The position numbers and the translations under genes were made by a program. A stretch of DNA of 61,921 bases from Methylacidimicrobium fagopyrum (GTDB taxonomy: Bacteria; Verrucomicrobiota; Verrucomicrobiia; Limisphaerales; UBA11358). The notes below the pieces were generated by a model that was given only the letters and a program-made list of their open reading frames with translations, made no database searches and was not told the origin of the DNA. Below, one piece after another: positions 53,456-61,921 of this stretch; position 1 is the stretch's first letter; each line of letters opens with the position of its first letter. The stretch is taken from NCBI GenBank assembly GCA_026225255.1, contig JAMFSJ010000026.1:1-61921 (forward strand). Direction: 5' to 3'.

Positions 53456-53473
53456 GCGGCGACCGGTCGCCGC
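53456..53473. repeat. Perfect 18-bp palindrome after aroC
   Basis: GCGGCGACCGGTCGCCGC is fully self-complementary. It begins about 10 nt after the aroC stop. No T run follows, so it is not a classic terminator; it could be a REP-like word or a protein-binding site. Confidence 0.7.
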
Positions 53474-53551
53474 GGTCCAAATAAAGCAGCGTGTAGTTGA
53501 CATTTGCCCCGTAAAAGCGATTTTATTTCCATCATCTTAAATCAATAATTT

Positions 53552-54952
53552 ATGCCTGAAAAAGCGATCAACGAAATTCCTCCCGACGCGCGTCGGTTAT
53601 TCACCAAAGCCAGCGAAGCCGCGCAACGCGAAAACGCCGATTACGCCATCACGCTTTATTGCCAGATTTTGGAAAAAGAACCGGGCTTCATCGAATGCCG
53701 TCGCCTCTTGCGCGCGGAACAGCAAAAGAAAGCCGGCGCGGGCAGCACCGGATTTTTCAAGAAGATGATGAGCGGCGCCGGTTCGTCGCCGCAGATCGCG
53801 AAAGCCAAAATGATCATCGGCAAAAGTCCGGCCGAAGCGATGGCCGTCGCCGAACAGGTTTTGAACAGCGACCCGAACAGCCTCGCCGCGTTGCGCATTG
53901 TCGCGGATGCCGCCCTGTCACTTGAACTGCCGCAGACCGCGGCGTTCGCATTGGAAACAATGGTAAAAATTTCGCCGAAAGATAAGGCGTTGGTCATTGA
54001 ATATTCCGAACGCCTCGCGGCCAGCGGCGGCGACACGCGCAGTGGCGAACGCGCCTTGCAAGACCTCATTCGCACGAGCGGTTACGATGGCGATTTGAAT
54101 CAGGCGTTGAAAAATCTTTCGGCGCGCACGACGATGGACGAAGGTGGCTACAACGCTGCCGCAAGCGGCAAAGCGTCGTTCCGCGACATGTTGAAAAACA
54201 AGGAAGAAGCCGTCCTGCTCGAGCAACAAAGCCGCATCGTCAAAAACGAAAGTGTCGCGGACCGTCTCATCGCCGAATATCAAACGCGCCTGCAAACCGA
54301 GCCGGACAATCTCAAGATCACGCGCGAACTGGCCAAACTTTACGCGGAAAAAAATCAGTTTCCCGAAGCGTTCGCGCTGTTCGAGAAATTGAAAACGACC
54401 GAGATGGCCAACGATCCCGGGCTCGACCGCGTCATCGGCGAGGCGACCGTGAAGCGATTCGATTTTGATTTGCAGCAACTCAATCCGCTCGCGGCGGATC
54501 ACGCGGAACAGGTCGCCAAACTGGCGGCGGACAAAGCGGCGTTTCAACTCGCTGATTGTCAAAAGCGGGTGGAAAAATATCCGACCGACCTCGCGTTCAA
54601 GTTCGAACTGGGCGTGTTGTATTTTAATGCCGGTAAATTTGCCGAAGCCATCGCTGAATTGCAGAAGGCGCAGCAAAATCCGCACAAGAAATTGGCCGCG
54701 ATGAACTATCTCGGCCAATGTTATGCCAAGCGCAAGATGTATGATTTTGCCGCGCGCACGTTCCAAAACGCCATCAAAGAAAGAGCGACGTTCGACGATG
54801 AGAAAAAAGATCTCGTTTACAATCTCGGCCTCGCGCAAGAAGCGATGGGCAAAAAAGAAGAAGCCATCGAACAATTTAAACTGATCTACGAACTGGACAT
54901 CAGCTACAAAGACGTCGCGAAGAAAGTGGATGACTATTACGCGGCGCAGTGA
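53552..54952 (+). CDS. Tetratricopeptide-repeat protein
   Basis: 466 residues, no signal peptide. Helical pairs with TPR spacing are visible at ADYAITLYCQILEKEPGFIE, AMAVAEQVLNSDPNSLAALR, RLQTEPDNLKITRELAKLYA, and near the C-terminus KFELGVLYFNAGKFAEAIAE, MNYLGQCYAKRKMYDFAART and YNLGLAQEAMGKKEEAIEQF. Between about 60 and 75 a Gly/Ser segment links domains. It is a scaffold; no partner is evident. Confidence 0.85.
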   Translation: MPEKAINEIPPDARRLFTKASEAAQRENADYAITLYCQILEKEPGFIECRRLLRAEQQKKAGAGSTGFFKKMMSGAGSSPQIAKAKMIIGKSPAEAMAVAEQVLNSDPNSLAALRIVADAALSLELPQTAAFALETMVKISPKDKALVIEYSERLAASGGDTRSGERALQDLIRTSGYDGDLNQALKNLSARTTMDEGGYNAAASGKASFRDMLKNKEEAVLLEQQSRIVKNESVADRLIAEYQTRLQTEPDNLKITRELAKLYAEKNQFPEAFALFEKLKTTEMANDPGLDRVIGEATVKRFDFDLQQLNPLAADHAEQVAKLAADKAAFQLADCQKRVEKYPTDLAFKFELGVLYFNAGKFAEAIAELQKAQQNPHKKLAAMNYLGQCYAKRKMYDFAARTFQNAIKERATFDDEKKDLVYNLGLAQEAMGKKEEAIEQFKLIYELDISYKDVAKKVDDYYAAQ

Positions 54953-54970
54953 GCGTTAAGGCGTAGCTCT

Positions 54971-55008
54971 CGGAGCGCAGCTGTGTCTCGCAACTCAGCC
55001 GCGCTCCG
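54971..55008. repeat. Hairpin after the TPR gene
   Basis: CGGAGCGC at 54971-54978 pairs with GCGCTCCG at 55001-55008, and GCTG/CAGC can extend the stem. It lies about 20 nt after the stop. No T run follows directly, so terminator status is uncertain. It resembles the GAGCGCGGCTGTG type of intergenic word. Confidence 0.55.
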
Positions 55009-55105
55009 CTCGCGCCAGTTGCTCGCGTTGGTTTATTTTAGAACGTCGGAACGCCGACCGTCTCATCGGCTGGTTGCGACTCCACCGCCGCAGTGCCACC
55101 AACCA

Positions 55106-55765
55106 TTATATGGAGGTAATTTTCACTAAAACTTCTGCCATTTGCTTCGCCGCAAAACTGGTTTTCTTTTGCAACTGCATCAATGCGCCAATCTTTCCAG
55201 GCGACTTGGCGATCGCTAAAAATAGCTTTCCGAAATCCAAACTTTTATCCGGCTTGGCCAGCGCATTGAAATCCAAGGGCAAATCTTCGTTGGCCGTATC
55301 GGAAATCACCCGCACCGTCGCACAGGAAATTTCGTGTTCACGACAAACCGCATGAATCGCCGCCGATTCCATTTCGACCACATCCGCGCCGGTTTCCGCG
55401 CGCAATTGTTTCTTCTCTGCGACCGTCGTGGCAATGCGATCAGCACAAAAAAATGTGGCCGGCTTGGCACCGGCAGCGGTTAGACGAGTTGAGAGTTGTG
55501 GGTTGAGCGTTGAGCGATCAAAGACCACTTCGCCGATTTTCAGATCCGTATTCAGTCCACCGGCAAAGCCGCATGTCAGCACTAGATCCAGTGGGGCGAG
55601 CGTCCCCGCAAGCCGGGTTTGGCCAGCCAAAAAACTGCGAATGGATCTTTCAGCATTCTCGCGCCCGATGCCGACGATGAGAATAGAAACTTCATTTCTA
55701 CCCGCCACCATTTTCCGAAATGGCGCGGCTTCTTCTTTTAGCGCGAAACAGATGAGCGTGGACAT
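55106..55765 (-). CDS. MTA/SAH nucleosidase-like phosphorylase, with repeat-derived insert
   Basis: 219 residues. It opens MSTLICFALKEEAAPFRKMV and has VLTCGFAGGLN (phosphate/ribose loop), VEMESAAIHAVCREHEI (the MTAN/PNP Glu-Met-Glu motif) and RVISDTANEDLP (catalytic Asp). Members split nucleosides such as methylthioadenosine or adenosylhopane. The segment STLNPQLSTRLTAAG after VVFDR is encoded by word-like DNA (CGCTCAACCCACAACTCTCA) and is probably inserted. A 5' remnant of the gene recurs beyond hicBA at 56216-56308. Confidence 0.82.
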   Translation of the reverse strand: MSTLICFALKEEAAPFRKMVAGRNEVSILIVGIGRENAERSIRSFLAGQTRLAGTLAPLDLVLTCGFAGGLNTDLKIGEVVFDRSTLNPQLSTRLTAAGAKPATFFCADRIATTVAEKKQLRAETGADVVEMESAAIHAVCREHEISCATVRVISDTANEDLPLDFNALAKPDKSLDFGKLFLAIAKSPGKIGALMQLQKKTSFAAKQMAEVLVKITSI

Positions 55766-55767
55766 TT

Positions 55768-56010
55768 TTAGCGTAAATCGTCCAGCAATTGCTGCCGTTC
55801 AATTCCTTTATGCAAACTGACAGCACGAATAATGCTGTTCAATGTGCCAACGCGAACTGGATTATGATTGGGAATAGAAATCCGCTGATGCGCTGGCGAG
55901 TCCGTTTGCAAAATGATGTGGCTACCTTCCTGATGCACGACGCGATAATTCCAGTCGCGGCACAAAATTTTGACCAATTGCGCACCGCTTAAATCGCGCG
56001 GGATTTTCAT
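55768..56010 (-). CDS. hicA: HicA-family toxin (mRNA interferase)
   Basis: 80 residues. MKIPRDLSGAQLVKILCRDW, then HQEGSHIILQT with the catalytic His after Gly-Ser, then ISIPNHNPVRVGTLNSIIRA match the HicA/YcfA double-stranded-RNA-binding-like fold. Its start overlaps the stop of the antitoxin gene by 4 nt. The 2-nt gap to the nucleosidase start suggests possible read-through. Confidence 0.88.
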   Translation of the reverse strand: MKIPRDLSGAQLVKILCRDWNYRVVHQEGSHIILQTDSPAHQRISIPNHNPVRVGTLNSIIRAVSLHKGIERQQLLDDLR

Positions 56011-56219
56011 ACTGCGGCCAGAATCTCATCGCGCACTAAGTGTAAGCGGATGCGGCGCGGCGTTGGCGGTTGGTCAAAAAAATAACCGCGCACGGCTTCC
56101 TGGACATTTTGGCGCACGGCTTCCCAGGTGTCGCCTTGCGTGAAGATGTTTTCCGTCAGGCATTCGGCGCAATAACCGCCGTCCTCTTCCTGCGTCACTT
56201 CAAACACCAGTTCTTTCAT
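56007..56219 (-). CDS. hicB: HicB-family antitoxin (short form)
   Basis: 70 residues. VTQEEDGGYCAECLTENIFT and GDTWEAVRQNVQEAVRGYFF match the HicB partial-RNase-H fold. The form lacks a C-terminal DNA-binding domain. Gene order antitoxin-toxin with 4-nt overlap is as in many hicBA pairs. Its ATG lies inside the stop of the nucleosidase remnant (56216-56308). Confidence 0.88.
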   Translation of the reverse strand: MKELVFEVTQEEDGGYCAECLTENIFTQGDTWEAVRQNVQEAVRGYFFDQPPTPRRIRLHLVRDEILAAV

Positions 56220-56308
56220 GGCAACAAATTACGGCGGTGGCTTGCGCATCGCAAGCGCGGAAACGGCGCGGCTTCTTCTTTTAGCGCGAAATCAATGAGC
56301 GATTGCAT
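56216..56308 (-). pseudogene. Duplicated 5' fragment of the nucleosidase gene upstream of hicBA
   Basis: Reverse-strand frame ATG 56308 to TGA 56216, 30 residues: MQSLIDFALKEEAAPFP then RLRCASHRRNLLP. The first 16 residues match the nucleosidase start (MSTLICFALKEEAAPF). The DNA core GGCGCGGCTTCTTCTTTTAG continuing CGCGAAA is identical at 55722-55748 and 56265-56291 (27 nt). This suggests that hicBA entered at the 5' end of the gene and left a duplicate. Confidence 0.75.
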
Positions 56309-56339
56309 GAGGAGTTGGATTTATGAAAAATTCCGCCGT

Positions 56340-57116
56340 TTAATTGCCGCTCCATTTATAATCATATCCGGCGGGCGGATCATAATAGGCGGCGCAAGAA
56401 AAGCTACCGTTCGGATAGCGCGAACTGTTCCAATACATGTTGAGATAATTCACGTGACCGTCCACGAAGCTGACCATATTTTTTGCATCATTGAACAAGG
56501 GCACATCGCCCTTGAAGACTCGCTTTGGTTGATGCCAGGAATAGGGCATCAGGCCGGACGCTTCCAAAGTCAAAATCGTTTTGTCAGGATTTTTAATCGC
56601 GTTCAGCTTTTGCCCTGCGATACCGGGGAGCGCTCCGTTATATGCGAAGTTGGAATAATTCGTAACTAGGTTCAAACCATTAAATTCATAACTTGAATAA
56701 TCAAAAACGGCCAGTTCATGATGTCCCTGCGGCATGTAAGTGCCCGAGTTTTCATCGTAATAAAACGTGTCTGCAGGACAGGCGAAAATCGTATCTTGAG
56801 GAGATGCTGGTCCATGCAGGCCAACGTAACTTCTTACAATTTCCTTGAAAGTGATGTAGGTGGCGACGCCGGCATTGGGCGCGGTATCGCCATTCTCTGC
56901 CGCATACAAATGGATCCCCAAATTAATCTGTTTTAGGTTGCTCAAACACACTGTTCGTTTGGCCCGCGCTTTTGCGTTGGATAAAACCGGCAACAACAAA
57001 GCCGCCAAAATGGCGATGATCGCGATGACCATCAGTAATTCAATCAGTGAAAATCCAGTGCCGAACTTCGTGGACCGAAACCGTGTCCATGAAATAATCT
57101 GCCCAGAGATTTTCAT
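56340..57116 (-). CDS. Pseudopilin with H-X9-DG-type C-terminal domain
   Basis: 258 residues. After a 20-residue basic leader, [20 protein letters not shown], then [20 protein letters not shown], is the classic prepilin helix with Glu at +5. The C-terminal part has [13 protein letters not shown], the DG signature of the planctomycete/verrucomicrobial pseudopilin family (DUF1559-like). Function in these phyla is unknown, but they are very abundant. The stop of the exonuclease gene lies across its start on the same strand (57113-57116). Confidence 0.88.
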   Translation of the reverse strand: MKISGQIISWTRFRSTKFGTGFSLIELLMVIAIIAILAALLLPVLSNAKARAKRTVCLSNLKQINLGIHLYAAENGDTAPNAGVATYITFKEIVRSYVGLHGPASPQDTIFACPADTFYYDENSGTYMPQGHHELAVFDYSSYEFNGLNLVTNYSNFAYNGALPGIAGQKLNAIKNPDKTILTLEASGLMPYSWHQPKRVFKGDVPLFNDAKNMVSFVDGHVNYLNMYWNSSRYPNGSFSCAAYYDPPAGYDYKWSGN

Positions 57117-57832
57117 TTAATCCCCGCCAACCTTTCCTTCCAAATCTTGTAAAGTTCCGCCGTGGCGCGGACGTCGCGCAGGCAATATTCGGCGATCTCG
57201 CGGAAGCGACCATCGGCCATCATCGTGGAAACGTCCATGCCGCTGACGCCCGCGCTTTTGGGCGATTCGATGCCGAAGGCTTTGCAGTAAAAATCCAGAT
57301 TGAACCGCCGCGCCGCGCCGTCGCGTCCGCTCACGCTGTAAAACGTGAGTTGCTCCGCGAGGTCGCAATGCGGTTCGACCGCGTAACGGTAACCAAGCCA
57401 GTTCTTTTTCGTGATCGGCACGTTGAGCAACGCGGAGCGCAAATAAATGAACGGCACGTCGAAGCCGCGGCCGTTGAAAGTGACGATGTTGTCGTAATGC
57501 TTCGCGACGTCCCAGAACGCGGTGAGCAATTCAAATTCATCCGCGCACGGCACGAATTTTACCGCCGCATTTTCCTCCGGTTCTTCTTCAAAATCTTCGG
57601 CGATGTAAATGGACTGGCCACGCTGCGACTCCGCGTTGAGCATGGCGATGCAGACGACCTGCGACGTGAACGGCCACAGGCTCATGAACCGGGTGATCTC
57701 CTCGCGCTTCGCTTGCTTGGCGATGAGGTCGTCAATTTTTTCCGTCTCGCGGAATAGATATTCCTGCTGCGTCTCGTCGAAATTTTCGATAGGTTGCGCA
57801 GAGGTTTCGATGTCAAAAACAAGAGTCGCCAT
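57113..57832 (-). CDS. PolB-exonuclease-like 3'-5' exonuclease
   Basis: 239 residues from ATG 57832; an ATG at 57850 is also possible. DEDD motifs: VFDIET (Exo I), [13 protein letters not shown] (Exo II) and [12 protein letters not shown] (Exo III, Tyr-x3-Asp). The family is described as predicted 3'-5' exonuclease related to the PolB exonuclease domain. [16 protein letters not shown] is distinctive. Substrate polarity is inferred. Its stop overlaps the pseudopilin start, although the functions look unrelated. Confidence 0.88.
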   Translation of the reverse strand: MATLVFDIETSAQPIENFDETQQEYLFRETEKIDDLIAKQAKREEITRFMSLWPFTSQVVCIAMLNAESQRGQSIYIAEDFEEEPEENAAVKFVPCADEFELLTAFWDVAKHYDNIVTFNGRGFDVPFIYLRSALLNVPITKKNWLGYRYAVEPHCDLAEQLTFYSVSGRDGAARRFNLDFYCKAFGIESPKSAGVSGMDVSTMMADGRFREIAEYCLRDVRATAELYKIWKERLAGIK

Positions 57833-58159
57833 GCGGGAATTAACGGCCATGTTGACGGCGTCGCCAAGTTTATTTTTTACCGAGCGTCAGACCGGGAACT
57901 GGCGCGGAAGATTTTTTATCCACAGATGGCCACTGATGAACCCGAATTGAAAAAAGTTTTTCGGTGCGAAGGACGCGAATTTTCGTGAATTGATTTTGCG
58001 GTGGTTAATTCGCGGCAACGTTTTTGTTTGGTTTTATCCGTGCGCCTCCGTGGTTTAAGTCATTTTAATTGAAAATTAAAACTTGCCCACGCCCGGCATT
58101 CAGACCAGTTTTACCCAACAACATCACGGGGTTACACCAACAAACTAATCAAAAAAAAT
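57833..58159. other. Divergent intergenic region between the exonuclease gene and cysK
   Basis: 327 nt. It holds repeat-like words: a single arm TATCCACAGATGGCCACTGA near 57917-57937, GTGCGAAGGACGCGAATTTT near 57963-57982, and GTGCGCCTCCGTGGTTTAAG near 58039-58058. No supported gene. The promoter of cysK should lie near 58080-58150; no confident box or riboswitch was recognised. Confidence 0.5.
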
Positions 58160-59143
58160 ATGGGACGCATTTATAACAACATCGTGGAAACTGTCGGCCG
58201 CACGCCGTTGGTTAAATTGAACAAAGTCACGGCGGGCGTAGACGCGACGATTCTCCTCAAGTGCGAATTTTTCAATCCGTTGAGCAGCGTCAAAGATCGT
58301 ATCGGCGCGGCAATGATTGAAGAGGCCGAAAAAAGCGGCATTCTCAAAAAAGACACCGTCATCATTGAGCCGACCAGCGGCAACACCGGTATCGCGCTCG
58401 CGTTCGTCGCGGCGGCGAAGGGTTATAAATTGATTTTGACGATGCCGGAAACGATGTCGCTCGAACGGCGCACGTTGCTGGCGATGCTCGGCGCAAAATT
58501 GGTTTTGACGCCCGGCGCGGAAGGCATGAAAGGCGCGATTGCACGCGCGGAAGCGTTGGCGAAAGAAACGCCGAATTCATGGATCCCGCAGCAGTTTAAT
58601 AATCCGGCGAATCCGGCCATCCATAGCAAAACGACCGCCGTGGAATTGTGGGACGATACGGATGGTAAGATTGATATCTTCATTTCCGCCGTCGGCACGG
58701 GCGGCACGATCACCGGCACGGTGGAATATATCAAGCCAAAGAAAGCCTCGTTCCAAGCCATCGCGGTGGAACCGAAAGATTCGCCGGTGATTTCACAGAC
58801 GCTGGCGGGCGAACCGGTCAAACCGGGGCCGCATAAGATTCAAGGCACCGGCGCGGGTTTCGTGCCGCAGAATTTACATTTGAAAGATAGCTCGGGCAAT
58901 CCGCAGATTGTCGAATGCGTGCAAGTGACTAATGATGAAGCCTTCGCAATGGCGCGTCGTTTGGCGAAAGAAGAAGGTATTTTAGTCGGCATCTCAACGG
59001 GCGCGAATGTCGTCGCCGCGATCGAGGTTGCCAAACGTCCGGAAAACAAAGGTAAAATCATCGTCACGGTCGCGTGCTCGACGGGTGAACGTTATTTGAG
59101 CACCGCGCTGGCGGCGGAAGCGCGCGCGGAAGTAGGCGGCTAA
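58160..59143 (+). CDS. cysK: Cysteine synthase A (O-acetylserine sulfhydrylase)
   Basis: 327 residues. PLP-binding Lys in [51 protein letters not shown] phosphate loop, [14 protein letters not shown]. It makes cysteine from O-acetylserine and sulfide. Length and motif order match CysK more closely than CysM. It is followed by a broken gene; no cysE is nearby. Confidence 0.96.
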   Translation: MGRIYNNIVETVGRTPLVKLNKVTAGVDATILLKCEFFNPLSSVKDRIGAAMIEEAEKSGILKKDTVIIEPTSGNTGIALAFVAAAKGYKLILTMPETMSLERRTLLAMLGAKLVLTPGAEGMKGAIARAEALAKETPNSWIPQQFNNPANPAIHSKTTAVELWDDTDGKIDIFISAVGTGGTITGTVEYIKPKKASFQAIAVEPKDSPVISQTLAGEPVKPGPHKIQGTGAGFVPQNLHLKDSSGNPQIVECVQVTNDEAFAMARRLAKEEGILVGISTGANVVAAIEVAKRPENKGKIIVTVACSTGERYLSTALAAEARAEVGG

Positions 59144-59175
59144 ACCCGTCGGAACCGGAAGTTTAGCCGGTCACG

Positions 59176-60023
59176 ATGAAATTTTATAAGCTCAGCGAAA
59201 TCCCGATCCAAAGCGACGATCAAGTATTCAAATCGTCGCCCATTGGATCGGGTATTTCATTCATGGTGATTTCAGCGATTGCAATTACCGCCTTACTCCT
59301 CGGACTTCACGGTGGCGAACCCTATGGCATCAATCTGCCCCACGTTGTTTTTTATATCGTGGCCGCATTTCTGGGGCTATGCGGATGGCTCACCTTCCGC
59401 TCGTTTCGGCCAGTTTACAGCCGACCAATTGGTTGCTTCGCTGCAATAACAACGGCCTAATTATCCATTATCGCTCGTTCTTGAACTGGCGGTGCCCGAC
59501 CGAAAGCGTCCAAGCGGTAGGTTTCGACTATGCCGAAATTGCGTGGGCCCGAACCGTAAAGGAACGGCGCGCCTCCCCTGGTCTGGGCGATAATCGAGGA
59601 ACGCAAACTCAACAGTTAACCTTTTTGGACTTGTGCCTGATCAATACTGACACGTCCGCTTTGGAGAAATATTTGCAACAGGAAGAAAATCTCACGCCCG
59701 AAGGCATCATGATTTCCCGTGATTACCCAGTGCAAGTATTGCCCGGCGGCGTGGTCGAACTCCGCTGGACTGGCATCAAGCCGTCGTCCCGCAAAGCAAT
59801 CCAGTTTTTAGGCCGGCATATAAAGATTGCCGGGGCGGATTCCAGATAAGTTGACCTGACCCATCAGACAAATCTTCAGCCGGGAGAAGCCGACGGCAAA
59901 ATCCTCGAACTCGCTAAAAGTGGTGATGAAATAGGCGCCATAAAATTGACCCGGCAGATTTCCGGATGTTCCTTGAGCGAAGCCAGCGACTTTGTGAAGA
60001 AGTCACTGGCAAGAAGCGTGTGA
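59176..60023 (+). pseudogene. Broken membrane protein gene with L7/L12-C-terminal-like tail
   Basis: Three pieces read as one gene. Frame 1 (59176-59460) has a membrane domain (GISFMVISAIAITALLLGLH, VVFYIVAAFLGLCGWLTF) and runs to about 59420. The sense continues in another frame (NWLLRCNNNGLIIHYRSFLN, EIAWARTVKERRAS, ending AGADSR and TAA at 59847-59849). After that stop the same frame reads KILELAKSGDEIGAIKLTRQ and SGCSLSEASDFVKKSL to TGA at 60021-60023, like the ribosomal L7/L12 C-terminal helix pattern. One frameshift and one stop separate the parts. It could also be two real genes. Confidence 0.6.
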
Positions 60024-60213
60024 TGCGCTAAACCAGATGAGCGGCGACGCGCGTTGGTTGGAAAATAGTTATTGCCTTCTACGTCATTTGCCCGTAAATA
60101 AAAGCGGTCAAAGGTTCAGTTCTGTGGCGATGGCGCAGCGGACAATTTCCAAAGTTCACTTTTCCAGCAATTTTTCGGAAGGGTTTCAGCCTTTAGACAC
60201 AACACATTTTAAT

Positions 60214-61368
60214 ATGACCGATACGCAAGCCAACGGCGAACAGTCGCCGACTCCTAACTCCAATTACGGTTCTGGTTATCTCGAAATCTCCGAAAAAGGT
60301 TTTGGATTCCTTCGCACCGCGCAGAATCATTTTCATCCGAAGCCGACCGATATTTTCGTCACGCCGGACACCATTCGCCGCAACTTTTTGCGCGAAGGCA
60401 GTTATGTCGAAGGCGCGACGCAGCCGCCGCATCGCGGCACGAGCCCGCAGCTCAAGACCGTGGACAAAGTCAACGGCATGTTGTTTCAGGAATACACCAA
60501 GGCGGTGCGTTTCGAAAATTTGACGAGCATTGATCCGATTGAAAAATTCAATCTGGAAACGACGTCGGATGTTTTGGAAACGCGCGTGATCGACCTCGTC
60601 ACGCCGATCGGCAAAGGCACGCGCGGCCTCATCGTCGCGCCGCCGCGCACGGGCAAAACCACCATTCTCAAACAGATTTGCAACGCCATCACGACGAATC
60701 ATCCGGAAGTTCACGTCATGGTTTTGCTCATTGATGAACGTCCCGAAGAAGTCACGGATTTCCAACGCTCGGTGAAAGCCGAAGTCGTGGCGTCCTCGAA
60801 CGACATGGAACTGGAAACGCACGTTCGCCTTTCGCGTTTCATGATTGAACGTTGCCGTCGCATCGTCGAATCCGGCAAAGATGTTTTCGTGTTGATGGAT
60901 TCGCTCACGCGTATCGCCCGCGCTTACAACAGCGTGCACGGCGGTTCCGGCCGCACGATGACCGGCGGGGTGGACGCGCGCGCTTTGGAAATTCCGCGCA
61001 AGATGTTCGCTTCTGCGCGCAAAATTGAGCACGGCGGTTCGCTGACGATTCTCGCCACGGCGCTCGTGGATACGGGTTCCCGCATGGACGAATTGATTTT
61101 CCAGGAATTCAAAGGCACCGGCAACATGGAGTTGATTCTGGATCGCAAACTTTCTGACCGTCGTTTGTTTCCGGCGATTGACATCCCGAAATCCGGCACG
61201 CGTAAGGAAGAAAAATTGTTCGCGTCGAAAAACCTCGAAGCCATCCGCAAACTCCGCCGCACGATGGTGGATCTGAATCCCATCGAAGCGATGGAAACGC
61301 TCACCGCCGCGCTCAAGAAAAACAAGACGAACGACGAGTTGCTGGCGAAATTGGAAAAAGGCGGTTGA
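60214..61368 (+). CDS. rho: Transcription termination factor Rho
   Basis: 384 residues from ATG 60214 (MTDTQANGEQSPTPNSNYGS); a start at 60037 is possible but reads atypical sequence. The N-terminal cold-shock-like RNA-binding domain (GYLEISEKGFGFLRTAQNHF, GSYVEGATQPP) is followed by the hexameric ATPase: Walker A APPRTGKTT, LLIDERPEEVTDFQR, Q loop HGGSGRTMTGGVD and RRTMVDLNPIEAME. The N-terminal insertion of E. coli Rho is short here. A rho-independent terminator follows. Confidence 0.96.
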   Translation: MTDTQANGEQSPTPNSNYGSGYLEISEKGFGFLRTAQNHFHPKPTDIFVTPDTIRRNFLREGSYVEGATQPPHRGTSPQLKTVDKVNGMLFQEYTKAVRFENLTSIDPIEKFNLETTSDVLETRVIDLVTPIGKGTRGLIVAPPRTGKTTILKQICNAITTNHPEVHVMVLLIDERPEEVTDFQRSVKAEVVASSNDMELETHVRLSRFMIERCRRIVESGKDVFVLMDSLTRIARAYNSVHGGSGRTMTGGVDARALEIPRKMFASARKIEHGGSLTILATALVDTGSRMDELIFQEFKGTGNMELILDRKLSDRRLFPAIDIPKSGTRKEEKLFASKNLEAIRKLRRTMVDLNPIEAMETLTAALKKNKTNDELLAKLEKGG

Positions 61369-61412
61369 TCCAGCAGTGTGCAGAGCTAGAACTGTTGTCT
61401 CAGTTTTTAAAA

Positions 61413-61439
61413 GGGCAGGCGAATAGCCTGTCCTTTTTT
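61413..61439 (+). terminator. Rho-independent terminator after rho
   Basis: The 8-bp stem GGGCAGGC (61413-61420) pairs with GCCTGTCC (61426-61433, one G-T), loop GAATA, then six T. The convergent vapC stop is 2 nt beyond, so the hairpin may also end that transcript. Confidence 0.88.
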
Positions 61440-61441
61440 AT

Positions 61442-61828
61442 TTAGGCTGGAAAATAAAAATGCGGAAATCCAGAAAGTTTTTTTAATTTGGTATCCGTGT
61501 GGATCAAGGTCAGTCCTTCTACCAAGGCGGTGGCGGCCAGCATGCGGTCAATCGGGTCACCGTGAGTCCAAGTCCATTCGCCAGCGATTTTTCCGGCTTC
61601 CAGCGAGAGTGGAGCGATACGATAACCGGCCGTCGCCGCCGTCACCCAGTCAACCATTTTAGGCGCCGGCAATTTTTTGTGCGCGACTTTATAAGTCATT
61701 TCCGCGACGGACAGCGGTGAAAGCCACCATTCGGATACATCGTGCGCCAGAAAATCCGCCAACGGTTTTTTCATTGGTAAATCCAATGTCCGCCGCCACC
61801 AGACACTGCTGTCGAGCAACACTTTCAT
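61442..61828 (-). CDS. vapC: PIN-domain toxin (VapC family)
   Basis: 128 residues from ATG 61828 (MKVLLDSSVWWRRTLDLPMK). Acidic residues of the PIN site: Asp in LLDSS, Glu in SVAEMTYK, Asp in GDPIDRMLAATAL and Asp in IHTDTKL. VapC toxins cut tRNA or rRNA. The start overlaps the stop of the preceding antitoxin gene by 4 nt. Confidence 0.9.
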   Translation of the reverse strand: MKVLLDSSVWWRRTLDLPMKKPLADFLAHDVSEWWLSPLSVAEMTYKVAHKKLPAPKMVDWVTAATAGYRIAPLSLEAGKIAGEWTWTHGDPIDRMLAATALVEGLTLIHTDTKLKKLSGFPHFYFPA

Positions 61829-61921
61829 TGGTGTGTCCACGATTTGAAAGCGGGTTCATCCAGATCAATACCGGCGTAATCTTTCGCATTCACCAACCCG
61901 CTCAAAACCGGCGGGGCAGCC
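61825..61921 (-). CDS. Antitoxin of the VapC pair, C-terminal part, cut by window edge
   Basis: The reverse strand ends ...LSGLVNAKDYAGIDLDEPAF and KSWTHQ, then TGA at 61825-61827 overlapping the toxin ATG. The acidic tail with a DLDEPAF motif fits Phd/VapB-type antitoxins, which wrap around the PIN toxin. The DNA-binding N-terminus lies outside the window. Confidence 0.7.
   Translation of the reverse strand, partial: AAPPVLSGLVNAKDYAGIDLDEPAFKSWTHQ

Noticed and set aside
60024..60213. Riboswitch or coding extension before rho
   Set aside because: The in-frame extension to 60037 lacks similarity to Rho, and no known riboswitch fold could be recognised by eye.

Overview
The window looks like a chromosomal piece of a Verrucomicrobiota bacterium (Pedosphaera/Limisphaerales-like). 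This is an inference from gene content: an H-X9-DG style pseudopilin, DUF3857 and DUF374 proteins, two tandem GspF-like proteins, a large HExxH metalloprotease, and many word-like intergenic repeats. There is no rRNA or CRISPR, one tRNA (Arg-CCT), and mostly housekeeping genes in short co-directional runs.

Layout. 1-12255 (minus strand): lysine 2,3-aminomutase (cut by the window edge), a secreted protein, an FmdB-type zinc ribbon, a coiled-coil protein, a parvulin, serA, coaX, birA, nadC, a small unknown, a response regulator and a HEAT-repeat protein. 12481-18667 (plus): a tiny pilin-like gene, then an ECF sigma factor, a possible anti-sigma partner, a GspE/PilB ATPase, two GspF proteins, three pseudopilin-like genes and a small membrane protein, nearly all joined by ATGA overlaps. 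18922-28754: a metalloprotease, a ParC/GyrA-like topoisomerase subunit, a GH1 glycosidase, a glycosyltransferase and a transketolase. 28943-38647: small membrane ORFs, a class II aldolase, a toxin-antitoxin pair, a polyprenyl synthase, cinA, a receiver-kinase hybrid, rnhA, a mannose-1-phosphate guanylyltransferase, trpA and tRNA-Arg. 38886-50806: a DUF3857 protein, a two-gene ABC exporter, priA, a DUF374 acyltransferase and ruvA-macro-ruvC. 51018-61921: a serpin, aroC, a TPR protein, a nucleosidase, hicBA, a pseudopilin, a PolB-like exonuclease, cysK, a broken gene, rho and a vapBC-like pair.

The most striking feature is priA. Its 1051-codon frame carries an in-frame REP-associated Y1 transposase (RAYT) of about 200 residues, flanked by two translated REP-type palindrome pairs. 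The insert lies just before the Walker A motif of the helicase. A third copy of the same palindrome pair lies between the two ABC exporter genes and is bracketed by a 14-bp direct repeat that includes the start codon of the second gene.

Repeats in general appear to have shaped this genome. Three long inverted-repeat elements fill gaps between the stop codon of one gene and the start codon of the next. Three copies of a GGTGGCAC-ended element lie between genes. Repeat-like sequence also seems to be translated inside cinA, the nucleosidase, the N-terminus of ruvC, the N-terminus of the DUF374 protein and one signal peptide. The hicBA cassette is flanked by a duplicated 5' end of the nucleosidase gene. 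All assignments come from reading sequence and recognising motifs; no database search was run.
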